NCBI RefSeq assembly: GCF_003086295.3
Contig: NC_092053.1
Location: 118,130,445-118,194,444, forward strand
Source: Arachis hypogaea
Taxonomy: Eukaryota > Streptophyta > Magnoliopsida > Fabales > Fabaceae
Direction of reading: 5' to 3'
Length of the DNA: 64,000 nt
Each line of letters opens with the position of its first letter. Within the stretch, counting starts at the first letter, position 1. A program made the position numbers and the translations under genes. Below, one piece after another: positions 39,201 to 50,507 of this stretch. The notes beneath the pieces were generated by a model, which saw only the letters and a program-made list of their open reading frames with translations, was not told where the DNA came from and searched no databases.

Positions 39201-39392
39201 AATTAGCGCATATAAAATTCTCATTGTTTTTAAATCACTAAAACTTTAAATCAATAATTAAAAGTATTCAATCAATACAAAAGTTTTTAAAAGTACTCAA
39301 TCAATACAAAAGTTTCTGAAAATATGCTTTCGAATAAATAAAATAAATCATAAATAATTTATTATTTAATTTTCAAAATCTGGGGTCTTACA
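36243..39392 (-). mobile_element. LTR 4 with internal deletion (3150 bp)
   Basis: Both termini are intact, but about 560 bp is missing at 39083-39086, where GCGCGCTAC joins TATTTAATTATC. In LTR 3 these flank the GC-rich and G-run part, and both sides share TAC. A duplication of about 33 bp around AGTACTCAATCAATACAAAAG lies at 39258-39325. It carries more private differences than LTR 2 or LTR 3. Confidence 0.88.
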
Positions 39393-39538
39393 CGTCATGA
39401 AAAAAAAAATTTAGAATCATAATTTGAAAATTTAGATATGATATTATGGTATCAGAGCAGTTCGTCCTCGTGAGCTTGAGGGATGGATTGCTTATGCTTC
39501 AACGCATACTTTGAATTGTGTCTGTACTATTTAGAATA
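39393..39538 (+). repeat. ~145 bp direct duplication flanking the nested array, right copy
   Basis: It starts immediately after the last base of LTR 4 with CGTCATGAAAA and contains the primer site at 39447. It matches 24964-25108 apart from a few bases. Here the sequence continues without a break into the gag leader. Confidence 0.88.
39447..39458 (+). other. Retrotransposon primer-binding site, second copy
   Basis: TGGTATCAGAGC again, about 200 bp upstream of a gag start codon in the same orientation, as in plant Ty3 elements. Confidence 0.85.
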
Positions 39539-39657
39539 TCTAATTGATATGTTTAGCATGAAGTTCATGAGTATACTTTTGGGAATTTGAAACACTTAAC
39601 TTGAGATATTAAGACTGATCACCTTGATATCACTTGTTTGATGTGGATAGGATTCGA

Positions 39658-40182
39658 ATGACGACTTGTAGACGTGGTCGAACCCGTATGCAGGGAGAGA
39701 ATAAGGGAGATGCAACGATGGATAACCAAGCCACGCTCTTGGCTGCTATGACCACTCTTGTGAACGCTATGCACACGGATATTGCGGCTACTAACCAGGC
39801 CATGGAGTGAATGAATGGCAATGGTAGCGGAGCTGGAGAAAACTCAGCTGAAGGAGGTCCGATGACACTGGCAACCTTTCTAAGGTCAATCCCCCCAATT
39901 TTAAAGGGTTCAACTAATTCTATGGAAGCCGATAACTGGTTCGAGGCGATAGAAAGGGTAATGCAAGCACAACATATACCAGAAAATTAGTTAGTAGAAT
40001 TTGCTGCATATCAGTTGAATGGGGAAGCACAACATTGGCGGCAAAGAGCTCACCGTATGCTGCAACAACGGAATGGAGATGAGGTTATCACCTGGGAGAG
40101 GTTCAGAGAGGAATTTTACAAGAAATACTTCTCGAACTCCGTGAGACAGGCTAAGCAATTGGAACTACTACAATTGAATCAA
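39658..40182 (+). pseudogene. Ty3-type retrotransposon gag, broken and truncated
   Basis: An ATG at 39658 opens a frame that starts MTTCRRGR. It has the layout of plant Ty3 (Tekay/Del-like) Gag: a variable N-terminus, then ADNWFEAIERVM, then a tryptophan-rich part with AQHWRQRAHRML, then WERFREEFYKKYF and a QAKQLELLQL stretch. These are hallmarks of the retrotransposon capsid domain (Retrotrans_gag). Gag would form the particle that packages element RNA. The frame is interrupted by TGA at 39808 (codon 51) and TAG at 39988 (codon 111). Similarity stops at about 40182, where unrelated AT-rich DNA begins, so the zinc knuckle and all of pol are gone. It is in the same orientation as the primer site at 39447 and opposite to the nested LTR array. 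The domain identity is secure from the motifs; the lineage is a best guess. Confidence 0.88.
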
Positions 40183-40461
40183 TATGTATTTCGACATCTA
40201 GTATCCATGATAAATAGTTGTTTCCAGATATATTAAGAGCATTAAATTTAAGATGAGAGAGTTTCAATATAATGAAAATTTATTATCTTAAGTCTTTTTA
40301 AATTTTGATCAGAATCCCGTGTTAATAACGTGTTGTAAAATAAATAAATAAAGAAATATAATAAATATAAAATAAAAAAATAAATAAAAACTCTAGTATT
40401 GATATTCACTAATATAATTATCTCAATATAATAATAAAGTTAATGCATATATTTACGAGTG

Positions 40462-40515
<54 letters not shown>

Positions 40516-40912
40516 TGTAACTTAAGACTCACGAAAAAATATAAAAAAAGAAAAAATTTATATATTTTTAGAGTGTATAATTAACAGAAATATATATATG
40601 CGCAGAGTTATTATTTCAAACTCCATTAAATATATATATTTTTTTGAGAATAATGAATGAAAAAGTCTAGGAGGCTAGCAATTTTTGTGTTTTTTGGCCA
40701 GCACTTAACTATCAAAAGAAAAATGAGTGATCTCCCACCATTAGATGTAATCTTACACCGTTAAAAAGACTATTGATGACCAATTAATGATTACAAAACA
40801 CAAAAAATGCTATCCCCTAATACTCCTCGTAATGAAATGACGATCTACCTTGTCATCCTTATCATAACAACTTCGACAAAAAAAAAAATGTCAATTTAAA
40901 AGACTCACTACG
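40183..40912. other. AT-rich non-coding stretch
   Basis: No gene, LTR or satellite similarity is visible. It begins at the abrupt end of gag and includes the dinucleotide repeat described separately. Confidence 0.6.
40462..40511. repeat. (TA)n microsatellite, about 25 repeats
   Basis: An uninterrupted TA run of about 50 bp, followed by more TATATA patches near 40590-40640. It is a typical hypermutable and fragile site in plant intergenic DNA. Confidence 0.95.
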
Positions 40913-42052
40913 AAAAAGATTCTATTTTGCCGGAGAGTCCGTGTAAAATTACTGAGAGAATCCCTTTTTCCCTTCTCGCTTTTTGGAGATCAATTTAGAG
41001 GGGTTTTTGTTTCTAATATGCCGGAGTTCTATAAATCCCATAATAAGTTGTTAATCCTCTGAAAATGAAAACCTAAACCCGCAAATCTCAAAACCACCTT
41101 CTCAATGCTTCCCTAACCAGAAGCTCTGTTTTGCTGAGCCTTTGTTCGTGTTGTCGTTCCGCGTCTCTTCGATTTCTTCTCATCAGAAACTCTTTTAGAT
41201 CTCGGTAAGTGTGTATTTTGCCCTTCTTCCACAGTTGCTCCAATGGTGACAAGGTGAATTGCTTTTGTTTGAGATTTATGAATTTGGATATTTTGAGAAT
41301 TAAAAGAAAAACGATCTGGTTTCATAAATCTGAAATTTTTTGAAGCACGAATGGGTTTTGTCCGCGGGTTGGGTAAAATAACACTCTCTGTTGATTTATA
41401 AAATCACACTGTTAAATTGGATGGTTTTCTTTTTTATGCATTCTTTTTGAATTCATTAGGCAATGCTCACTCTCCAGTATTTGTGTTTTAAATTTGAAGG
41501 TGAGATTTAACTTTGTTAAAAGAATAGCAACTTGAAAATGAAGTTTAATTAGCAATGCTTATTCTCTGACATTTGCATATTTTGTTTCAAAATAAGGAAG
41601 AATTGATGGTATCCTTGTCCATGATACACAGGTAAGTGTTACTTATATCACAAATATGTAATGCTGGTTCACCCTTGTAGCTATCAATTTGCCATTGCCT
41701 TTCTAATTCAAAGAATTTGTAGATCAGTTTTAAAAGGGTAGAACATTAATCTTTCATCATGTTGGGATTTTGGTGCGGAATATCTCCAAGAAGGAGATGT
41801 TCAATCTGTTCTGTTTGACAGGGAGAATAAATGATATTGATCTGTCTAGGAAGAAGAAAGAACAATTAGTGTTTATGTTTATGCTTGTATAAGAGTCTGG
41901 CTAGAATGTATAACATAGGAAGATTATTACTCTTTCAGCTCAGGAAAATGTTCTTATAGATATGTGTTTGATAAGAAAAATGCAAGGGGATGTATGGTTG
42001 AAGATTGGAGGGAGGATTTTTATGGTGAAGGTTAAATAAGTGGGATTCACAA
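40913..42052 (+). other. Low-copy region with possible exon-intron remains
   Basis: Between about 40960 and 41205 the + strand is pyrimidine-rich like a plant 5' leader, and it ends in a good donor-like CTCG|GTAAGT. A second donor-like site, ACACAG|GTAAGTG, lies near 41632 after a short open stretch. No long reading frame connects them and I cannot name a family. It could be a degraded gene, part of a transposon gene or a non-coding transcript. Confidence 0.3.
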
Positions 42053-42367
42053 GGTATGGTTCAGTGTGCTTCCGCTATATCAAATAATAGAAATGGTGGA
42101 ACTCCTGTATGGTGAATAGCTAACATAAATCCCATAAGATATATAAGTGATGAAGCAGGGTGTATTATGTAACCCAGACAACCCAATTCAAATGTGAAGA
42201 CTTTGCAAGTTCAATCTGGTGAGGATGATGAACAAAGCTTCTCTGGGCCACAAAGTTTTGTTTGTAGGAGAGTTAGAGTGAGTCTAATGAGAATTGGACC
42301 ACAAAAGAAGAGTAAATCAGAGGCTAAGAGAGTGAGAAACATAGAGGCACAGAACACTATTGCTTGA
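42053..42367 (+). pseudogene. Degenerate coding remnant, family not recognised
   Basis: One frame of 104 codons reads like protein. It begins GMVQCASAISNNRNGG, passes NINPIRYISDEAG and QSGEDDEQSFSGPQSF, and ends in a basic tail, GPQKKSKSEAKRVRN, before a TGA at 42365. It is broken by TGA at 42113 and TAA at 42170. The composition, with acidic and then basic low-complexity parts, suggests the C-terminus of a real protein such as a transposon-borne ORF. No catalytic motif is visible. No intact start was found; upstream sequence remains partly open in this frame back to another stop near 42030. I do not recognise the family. Confidence 0.4.
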
Positions 42368-42625
42368 TGAGAAGTTGTATGAAGAAGACAAAGATGACTA
42401 GAAAAACTCATCATGAGGGATGAAGCTGCGAAAAAGTGTTCGAGATGGTAAATTTAATAGTGCTTTAAATCTTTCTATTTGAAAATGAACTTAGAAATTA
42501 TAATTATTCACCACAAATTTTGTTTGAACATCATCTCACCATTAGATAGAAATACGGATAGAATAATTATGTAAAGATTCCAAACTACAAGAAAAAATAC
42601 GAAGAGAGAAAAGATTGATAAGAGG

Positions 42626-42931
42626 TTATATTTCTTTGTCATCCATCTCCTTTAGTGATTTTCCATCTCCTTCACACTTTGTATTCAATATATCTTTTGA
42701 CTCGGTGTTTGGAGGCAAATTGATGGTTTCACCTTCGGCATTGTTATTACTTTCAGTGAAATGGCAGAGAGATGGAAACTTTGAAGACCAATGAGGTTTT
42801 TTCTTTGCACGAGCGCCTTTATCATTTGTCTTCATTTTCTTCTCCCTCTTGGAGATTTCAGGACGTAACTTTTTTTGTCGTTCCTCATTTGATATGGTGT
42901 CTTTCTTTGTTATTTTCTTCCCTTTTTTCAT
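42626..42931 (-). CDS. Short Lys/Glu-rich ORF, uncertain gene or exon
   Basis: The 101-residue product is strongly charged. It starts MKKGKKITKKDT, has a run of basic residues to about residue 46 (ARAKKKPHW) and an acidic, Asn-rich C-terminal half. It would be disordered and possibly nuclear; no domain, signal peptide or membrane segment is seen. Just upstream on the minus strand, near 42945-42950, TTGTAG|GAGACC resembles a splice acceptor. Reading through it in frame adds RPCQ before the Met, so this may be a last exon rather than a whole gene. It is not part of the satellite or LTR repeats, unlike almost every other ORF here, which is the main reason to list it. It may belong with the other remnant of this low-copy island, but the strands differ. 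Chance ORF is a fair alternative. Confidence 0.28.
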   Translation of the reverse strand: MKKGKKITKKDTISNEERQKKLRPEISKREKKMKTNDKGARAKKKPHWSSKFPSLCHFTESNNNAEGETINLPPNTESKDILNTKCEGDGKSLKEMDDKEI

Positions 42932-43820
42932 TTGGCAAGGTCTCCTACAATATTACTCAAAATTTGAAAACTATTTGGAGTATATTGGTGCATAAAATAG
43001 ATCCTCTAGTAAATAAATTAATAAATGTGAATAACTTGGATTATAGACATACGAGTATTTTCTATATTAACTAACTTGTATAAATAATCTCTATTCTCTT
43101 ACGGTGGTAGCATATTTGGGCAAGGGATACATCTTATATAAAAATTTTGTAGTATCATCAATAGCAATGGATTCTAAAATTTTAACTAGTGTTTCAAGAT
43201 TTGTCATATAGAAGCATAGCCTTTAGTAATTGCTCCTGTTACCTTTTACCCATAAAATTTATCACCCTCTTTTTCTCCCTACAAGGCCATTTCATATAAT
43301 CAAATTCTTAAACGATCCAATATAAAATCACGAGACAACTCTAGCCCAAATATATTACAAGCAAATGTTGTAATCACATTTGTGTCAGCATTTGAGACAA
43401 TTTCAACCGTTCAATTGGTCCACTTCTTTCATCAAAATTTCTTCCTATCAAATCAACATAATAACATGATCACGAAAAAACAAATACATAATTACGGATT
43501 ACTCTAGCTAAAATATAAGAAGCCAGCATATCTATAAATTCCTATTCAAGACGTGTCTTAGCTTTTTTTTTTTTTTTTTTTTGGTATGCGTGTTTTAGCT
43601 TTTTACAACTGCATACTATTGCTCAAAATTTTTGTCTTTGATAAAATTCTTAATGAAATTCAAACACCACAAGGGTATCGTCATCAAAATAGACATAAAA
43701 CTATAACATAAATTTGTGAATTAGGCAATTTATATTTTTTCAACAAATCATGATCAACCAACAAAGATGACCGATAATAAATTGAATCATTTAGAAAGGT
43801 GATTACTCACTATTTTTTAT
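42932..43820. other. AT-rich low-copy sequence up to the satellite edge
   Basis: It includes a run of 20 T at 43563-43582, possibly the tail of an old retroposed copy on the minus strand. Short open stretches exist on the minus strand, but no supported gene. Satellite sequence starts abruptly at AATAAGGATGAGAAATATCC. Confidence 0.5.
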
Positions 43821-46800
43821 AATAAGGATGAGAAATATCCTTTAAAAATCCAGAAAGAAAGAAAAATCGAACTCAAGAATTTAAGCAATGAAAGAAATTC
43901 AATAAGATTAAAGTGCTTTGTGAAATTTCACACGACGATGCAAATAGTAAAAAATGGCTAAGATATATTATGACTGTAAACATAATTTGAGTTTGATTTT
44001 TTTTGATCCAGCAATGGTGAAATTTTAGAGGCGAAAATGGTGGGTTTTATAACCCTTTTGGCACACTATTTTGATAATTCAGTGGCGGAAAAACAAAAAC
44101 AGGAATAGTGATTAGATTAAATTCAATGAAAATTTATAAGGAGTGAAATAATTAATATATATTTTTTATATGAATCAATTAAAAAGGATAAGAAATATCC
44201 TTTAAAAACCCAGAAAAAAAAATCGAACTCATGAATCTAAGTCATGAAAGATATTTAATAAGGTAAAATATATCTTGTGAAAATTTGCACAACGATGCAA
44301 ATCGTAAGAAATGGCTAAGATATATTTTGACTGTAAATGTGTTTGAGTTTGATTTTTTTGACCCAACAATGATAACATTTTAGAGGTGAAAATGGTGGGT
44401 TTTAAAACCCTTTGGGCACATTGATTTGATAATTTTGCGACAGAAAAACAAAAACAGGGATAGTGATTAGGTTAGATTCAGCGAGAATTTATATGGAGAG
44501 AATCAATTAATATATCTTTTTATGAATCAATTAATAAGGATGAGAAATATCCTTTAAAAACCCAGAAAGAAAGAAAAATGGAACTCAAGAATCTAAGCCA
44601 TGAAAGAAATTCAATAAGATCAAAGTACCTTGTGAAAATTCACACGACGATGCAAATTGTAAAAAATTGTTAGGATATATTGTGACTGTAATCGTGATTT
44701 GAATATGATCATTTTGACCAAGCAGTGATGAAATTTTAGAAGCGAGTTTGGTGGATTTTAAAACTCTTTTAGCACGCTGTTTTGATAATTCAGCGGCGGA
44801 AAAACAAAAACAGGGATGTTGACTAAATTAGATTCAATGAAAATTTAAATGGAGTGAATCAATTAATATATATTTTTTATATGAATCAATTAAAAAGATA
44901 TGAAATATCCTTTCAAAATCTAGAAAGAGAAAAAAAATCGAACTGATCAATCTAAGCCGTGAAAGAAATTCAATAAGATTAAAGTACTTTGTAAAAATTT
45001 TCACAATGATGCAAATCGTTAAAAATTACTTAGATATATTTTCATTGCAAAGGGATTTAAGTTTGATTTTTTGATCCAACAGTGATGAAATTTTAGGGGG
45101 CAAAAATAGTGGGTTTATAACCCTTTTGGCACACTGTTTTGATAATTTAGCGGCGGAAAAACAAAAACTAAGGATAGAGATTAGGTTAGATTCAATGAAA
45201 ATTTATATGGAGAGAATCAATTAATATATTTTCTTATGAATCAATTAATAAGGATGAGAAATATCCTTTAAAAACCCAGAAAAAAAGAAAATCGAACTCA
45301 AGAATCTAAGCCATGAAAGAAATTCAATAAGATTAAACTACCTTGTGAAAATTCACACGATGATGCAAAGCGTAAGAAATAGTTAGGATATATTTTGACT
45401 GTAAACGTGATTTGAGTTTGATTTTTTTGATCCAACAGTGATAAAATTTTAGAAAAAAAAATGGTTGGTTTTAAAACTCTTTTGGCACAATGATTTGATA
45501 ATTCAGTGACAGAAAAACAAAAACACGGATAGTGGTTAGGTTAGAATCAATGAAAATTTATATGGAGTGAATCGGTTAATATATATTTTTTATATGAATC
45601 AATTAAAAAGGATAAAAAATATCTTTTAAAAATCCAAAAAGAAAAAAAAAAAAACACATCTATCTAAGCCATGAAAGAAATTCAATAAAATTAAATTACC
45701 TTGTGAAAATTTGCACAATGATACAAATCATAAGAAATGGCTAAGATATATTTTGATTGCAAACAGAATTTAAGTTTGATTTTGACCCAGCAGTGATGAA
45801 ATTTTAGGGGCAAAAACAATGGGTATTATAACCCTTTTGGCACACAGTTTTGAAAATCCAGCGGCAGAATAACAAAAACAGAGATAATGATTAGGTTAGA
45901 TTCAATAAAAATTTATATGGAGTGAATCAATTAATATATTTTTTTATATGAATCAATTAATAAGGATAAGAAATATCCTTTAAAAATCCAGAAAAAAAAA
46001 ATCGAACTCATGAATCAAAGCGATGAAAGAAATTGAATAAGATTAAAGTACTTGTGAAAATTCACACAACGATACAAATCGTAAGAAATGGCTAAGATAT
46101 ATTTTGAATGTAAATGTGATTTGAGTATAATTTTTTTGACCTAGCAGTGTTGAAATTTTTTAGACGAAAATGGTAGGTTTAAAACTCTTTTAGTACGCTG
46201 ATTTGATAATTTAGCGGTGAAAAAATAAAAATAGGGATATTGATTAGGATAGATTCAATAAAAATTTAAATGGAGTGAATTAATTAATATATTTTTTTAA
46301 GAATCAATTAATAAGGATCAGAAATATCCTTTAAAAAACTTGAAAGAAAAAACAAATCAAACTCAAGAATTTAAGTCATGAAAGAAATTTAATAAGATTA
46401 AAGTACCTTGTGAAAATTCGCACGATGATACAAATTGTAAGAAATAGCCAGATATATTTTGACTGTAAACCTGATTTGAGTTTGATTCTTTTGACCTAGT
46501 GGTGAAGAAATTTTAGAGGCGAAAATGGTAAGTTTTAAAATACTTTTGACACACTGATTTGATAATTCAGTGGTGAAAAACAAAAAAGAGATAGTAGTTA
46601 GGCTAGATTCAATAAAAATTTATATGGAGTGAATCAATTAATAAGGATAAGAAATATCTTTTAAAAATCCAAAAAGAAAAAAAAATAGAACTCATGAAAC
46701 TAAGCCATGAAAGAAATTCAATAAGATTAAAGTACCTTGTAAAAATTCGCACAATAATACAAATCGTAAGAAATGCCTAAAATATATTTTTATTGTAAAC

Positions 46801-47376
46801 GTGATTTGAGTTTGAGTTTTTTTTATCTAACAGTGATGAAATTTTATAGACAAAAACGGTGGATTTTAAAACCCTTTTGGCACACGGATTTCATAATTTA
46901 GCGACGAAAAAATAAAAACAGGAATAGCGATTAGGTTAGATTCAATAAAATTTGTATGGAGTGAATCACTTAATATATTGTTTATATGAATCAATTAATA
47001 AGGATAAAAAATATGCTATAAGAATCCTGAAAAAAAAAAATCAAACTCATGAATCTACGTCATGAAAGAAATTTAATAAGATTATAATACTTTGTGAAAA
47101 TTCGCACAATGATGCAAATTGTAAAAAATGGCTAAGGTATATTTTGATTGCAAACATGATTTGAGTTTGATTTTTTTAACCTAGTAATGATAAAATTTTA
47201 GGGGTGAAAATGGTGGATTTTATATCTTTTTGGCACACTGTTTTGATAATTCAACGGCAAAAAAACAAAATCAGAAATAATGATTAGTTTAGATTCAATG
47301 AAAATTTATATGGAGTGAATAAATTAATATATTTTATTATACGAATATCAAATCTTTTTAAAAAAAATGATCTAGT
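43821..47376. repeat. Simple satellite block on the right, about ten monomers
   Basis: Periods and motifs are the same as at the window start. The first two monomers (43821-44437) have no counterpart in the window. From 44438 the sequence follows positions 1-2935 almost base for base. The last three monomers are types A, B and C, leading into the first core at 47532. Confidence 0.92.
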
Positions 47377-47530
47377 CAAATCGAAAGAGGTATAATTCAA
47401 ATTGACCACTTCTTTTTATTTCCTAATACGATTTTATTATGGTTTATAATAAATGGTCCTGAAACATACAAAAAAAATCTTCTCCTATAAATTATATATG
47501 AAATAAAAAAATTTTCAGATTCAATAAATC
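44438..47530. repeat. Near copy of the window start (offset about 44.44 kb)
   Basis: Positions 1 to about 3080 align here with small indels that move the offset from 44437 to 44450. Shared private features include the irregular third to fifth monomers and a run of A before CACATCTATC. Differences are scattered single bases, for example GCGAGAATTT for GCGAAAATTT and TCATAAGAAATGG contexts unchanged. This shows segmental duplication of an array edge, not just shared satellite ancestry. Confidence 0.88.
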
Positions 47531-48278
47531 ATGCAATCGCAATCGCTATTCCAATTCCGAAGTTAGGGAAGAAAGACATACCAGTGTTTACGGTGCCGAT
47601 TGAGAGAGAGACAGCAATGACTGAGAGCTTCGAACCCAATGAGGGTTTGCGAGAGAGAGACCGCTGAGGGAGTAGGAGGGCACGTCGATGCGTTGATGGT
47701 GCGACAGAGAGAGGGCGAACGATTGAGGGTTCCGAATCCAACTAGGGTTGCGTTGATAGTGCGAGGGTTTGGTTCGAGGGTTGAGAAATAGAGAGAGGGC
47801 CGGGTGCGAAGGTTAGATGATGGGTTTTGTGACGGTGATTGAGGGTCGTGCGACGCTCAATGAGGAAGATGAAGATGAAGGCTGTGCGACGGTCATTGAG
47901 GGCTTGGTGCGATGAAGATGAACATGATGGCGCGACTTCACTTTTAGGGTTAAAAGTGAATTTGAAAACAAAGTAAATTAAGGTAAGGTGTTAAAACTGA
48001 AAACAAAGTAAATTATGCTCTTGTTATCACTTTTAGCGTTAAACCTGAAAACTTTGAAAAAAAAAGAAAGTAGAGTGTGGACACAAATGGGTGGGAAACT
48101 AAATTTTGGGCGAGGGAACTTTATCAGCACGCTTTTGTAGGGTACCAAAATAAACACAGGATATAGACACGCTTTAAAAAGGTGACTATTGGAAGACAAA
48201 CTAGCAATGCTTTTCAAGCGTGCCGGTTTTTCTCCATGGCCACGCTTTTCAAACGTGGCAAAAAAAAAAAAACGTGGC
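47377..48278. repeat. 902 bp tandem duplication, copy 1 (leader end plus core, unit R1)
   Basis: It contains a core with the private variants GATGATGGGTTTTGTGACGG, GGGCTTGGTGCG, TATGCTCTTG, TTAAACCTG and CTAGCAATGC. Instead of running into monomer A, the core ends at CGTGGCCAAAT and jumps back to the leader sequence CGAAAGAGG, so no A, B or C monomers follow. Confidence 0.92.
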
Positions 48279-49178
48279 CAAATCGAAAGAGGTATAATTC
48301 AAATTGACCACTTCTTTTTATTTCCTAATACGATTTTATTATGGTTTATAATAAATGGTCCTGAAACATACAAAAAAAATCTTCTCCTATAAATTATATA
48401 TGAAATAAAAAAATTTTCAGATTCAATAAATCATGCAATCGCAATCGCTATTCCAATTCCGAAGTTAGGGAAGAAAGACATACCAGTGTTTACGGTGCCG
48501 ATTGAGAGAGAGACAGCAATGACTGAGAGCTTCGAACCCAATGAGGGTTTGCGAGAGAGAGACCGCTGAGGGAGTAGGAGGGCACGTCGATGCGTTGATG
48601 GTGCGACAGAGAGAGGGCGAACGATTGAGGGTTCCGAATCCAACTAGGGTTGCGTTGATAGTGCGAGGGTTTGGTTCGAGGGTTGAGAAATAGAGAGAGG
48701 GCCGGGTGCGAAGGTTAGATGATGGGTTTTGTGACGGTGATTGAGGGTCGTGCGACGCTCAATGAGGAAGATGAAGATGAAGGCTGTGCGACGGTCATTG
48801 AGGGCTTGGTGCGATGAAGATGAACATGATGGCGCGACTTCACTTTTAGGGTTAAAAGTGAATTTGAAAACAAAGTAAATTAAGGTAAGGTGTTAAAACT
48901 GAAAACAAAGTAAATTATGCTCTTGTTATCACTTTTAGCGTTAAACCTGAAAACTTTGAAAAAAAAAGAAAGTAGAGTGTGGACACAAATGGGTGGGAAA
49001 CTAAATTTTGGGCGAGGGAACTTTATCAGCACGCTTTTGTAGGGTACCAAAATAAACACAGGATATAGACACGCTTTAAAAAGGTGACTATTGGAAGACA
49101 AACTAGCAATGCTTTTCAAGCGTGCCGGTTTTTCTCCATGGCCACGCTTTTCAAACGTGGCAAAAAAAAAAACGTGGC
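48279..49178. repeat. 902 bp tandem duplication, copy 2 (leader end plus core, start of R2)
   Basis: All the private variants of copy 1 recur here, and the only difference I see is a slightly shorter A-run before the end. The junction at 48279-48283 is CAAAT, shared by the leader (TAGTCAAATCG) and the core end (GGCCAAATTTC). The duplication is very recent, or an assembly effect. Confidence 0.92.
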
Positions 49179-50507
49179 CAAATTTCAAATCAGTGACCAC
49201 CCTCAAAAAAATAAAAATAGGGATAGTAATTAGATTAGATTCAATAAAAATTTAAATAGAGTGAATCAGTTAATATATATTTTTATGAATCAATTAAAAA
49301 GGATCAGAAATATCCTTTAAAAAAGCAGAAAAAAAATCAAAGTCAAGAATCTGAACCAGAAAAAAAATTCAATAAAATTAAAGTACCTTTTGAAAATTCA
49401 CACGACGTTGCAAATCGTAAGAAATAGCTAGGATATATTTTGATTGTAAACGTAACTTGAGTTTGAATCTTTTGACCGACGAGTGATGAACTTTTAGAGG
49501 CGAAAATGGTAAGTTTTATAATCCTTTTGACACACTGATTTGATAATTCACTGGTGAAAAACAAAAAAGAGATATTAGTTAGGCTAGATTCAATAAAAAT
49601 TTATATGGAGTGAATCAATTAATAAGGATAAGAAATATCTTTTAAAAATCCAGAAAGAAAAAAATCGAACTCATGAAACTAAGCCATAAAAGAAATTCAA
49701 TAAGATTAAAGTACCTTGTAAAAATTCGCACAATAATACAAATCGTAAGAAATGCCTAAAATATATTTTTACAGTAAACGTGATTTGAGTTTGAGTTTTT
49801 TTATCTAACAGTAATGAAATTTTATAGACAAAAACGGTGGATTTTAAAACCCTTTTGGCACACGGATTTCATAATTTAGCGACGAAAAAATAAAAATAGG
49901 AATAGTTATTAGGTTAGATTCAATAAAATTTGTATGGAGTGAATCACTTATTATATTGTTTATATGAATGAATTAATAAGGATAAAAAATATGCTATAAA
50001 ACTCCTGAAAAAAAAAATCAAACTCATGAATCTACGACATGAAAGAAATTTAATAAGATTATAGTACTTTGTGAAAATTCGCACAATAATGCAAATTGTA
50101 AAAAATGGCTAAGGTTTATTTTGTTTGCAAACGTGATTTGAGTTTGATTTTTTTAACCCAGTAATGATAAAATTTTAGGGGTGAGAATGGTGGATTTTAT
50201 ATCTTTTTTGGCACACTGTTTTGATAATTCAACGGCAAAAAAACAAAACCAGGAATCATGATTAGGTTAGATTCAATGAAAATTTATATGGAGTGAATAA
50301 ATTAATATATTTTATTATACGAATATCAAATCTTTTAAAAAAATGATCTAGTCAAATCGAAAGAGGTATAATTCAAATTGACCACTTCTTTTTATTTCCT
50401 AATACAATTTTATTATGGTTTATAATAAATGGTCCTGAAACATACAAAAAAAATATTCCCCTATAAATTATATATGAAATAAAAAAATTTTCAGATTCAA
50501 TAAATCA
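48434..50507. repeat. Satellite unit R2 (2074 bp)
   Basis: The core is the duplicated L2-like type. It is followed by normal A, B and C monomers, with AAATAGAGTG in A and CTACGACATG in C as private variants. Confidence 0.88.

Noticed and set aside
39630..39821. 63-codon ORF on the minus strand
   Set aside because: It is the antisense shadow of the gag pseudogene.
40910..40935. CACTACGAAAAAGATTC as a possible CACTA element terminus
   Set aside because: Only about a dozen bases fit. No matching TAGTG end, target duplication or transposase was found, and the AACTACAAGAAAAAA near 42582 is in the same orientation and lacks the CACTA start.
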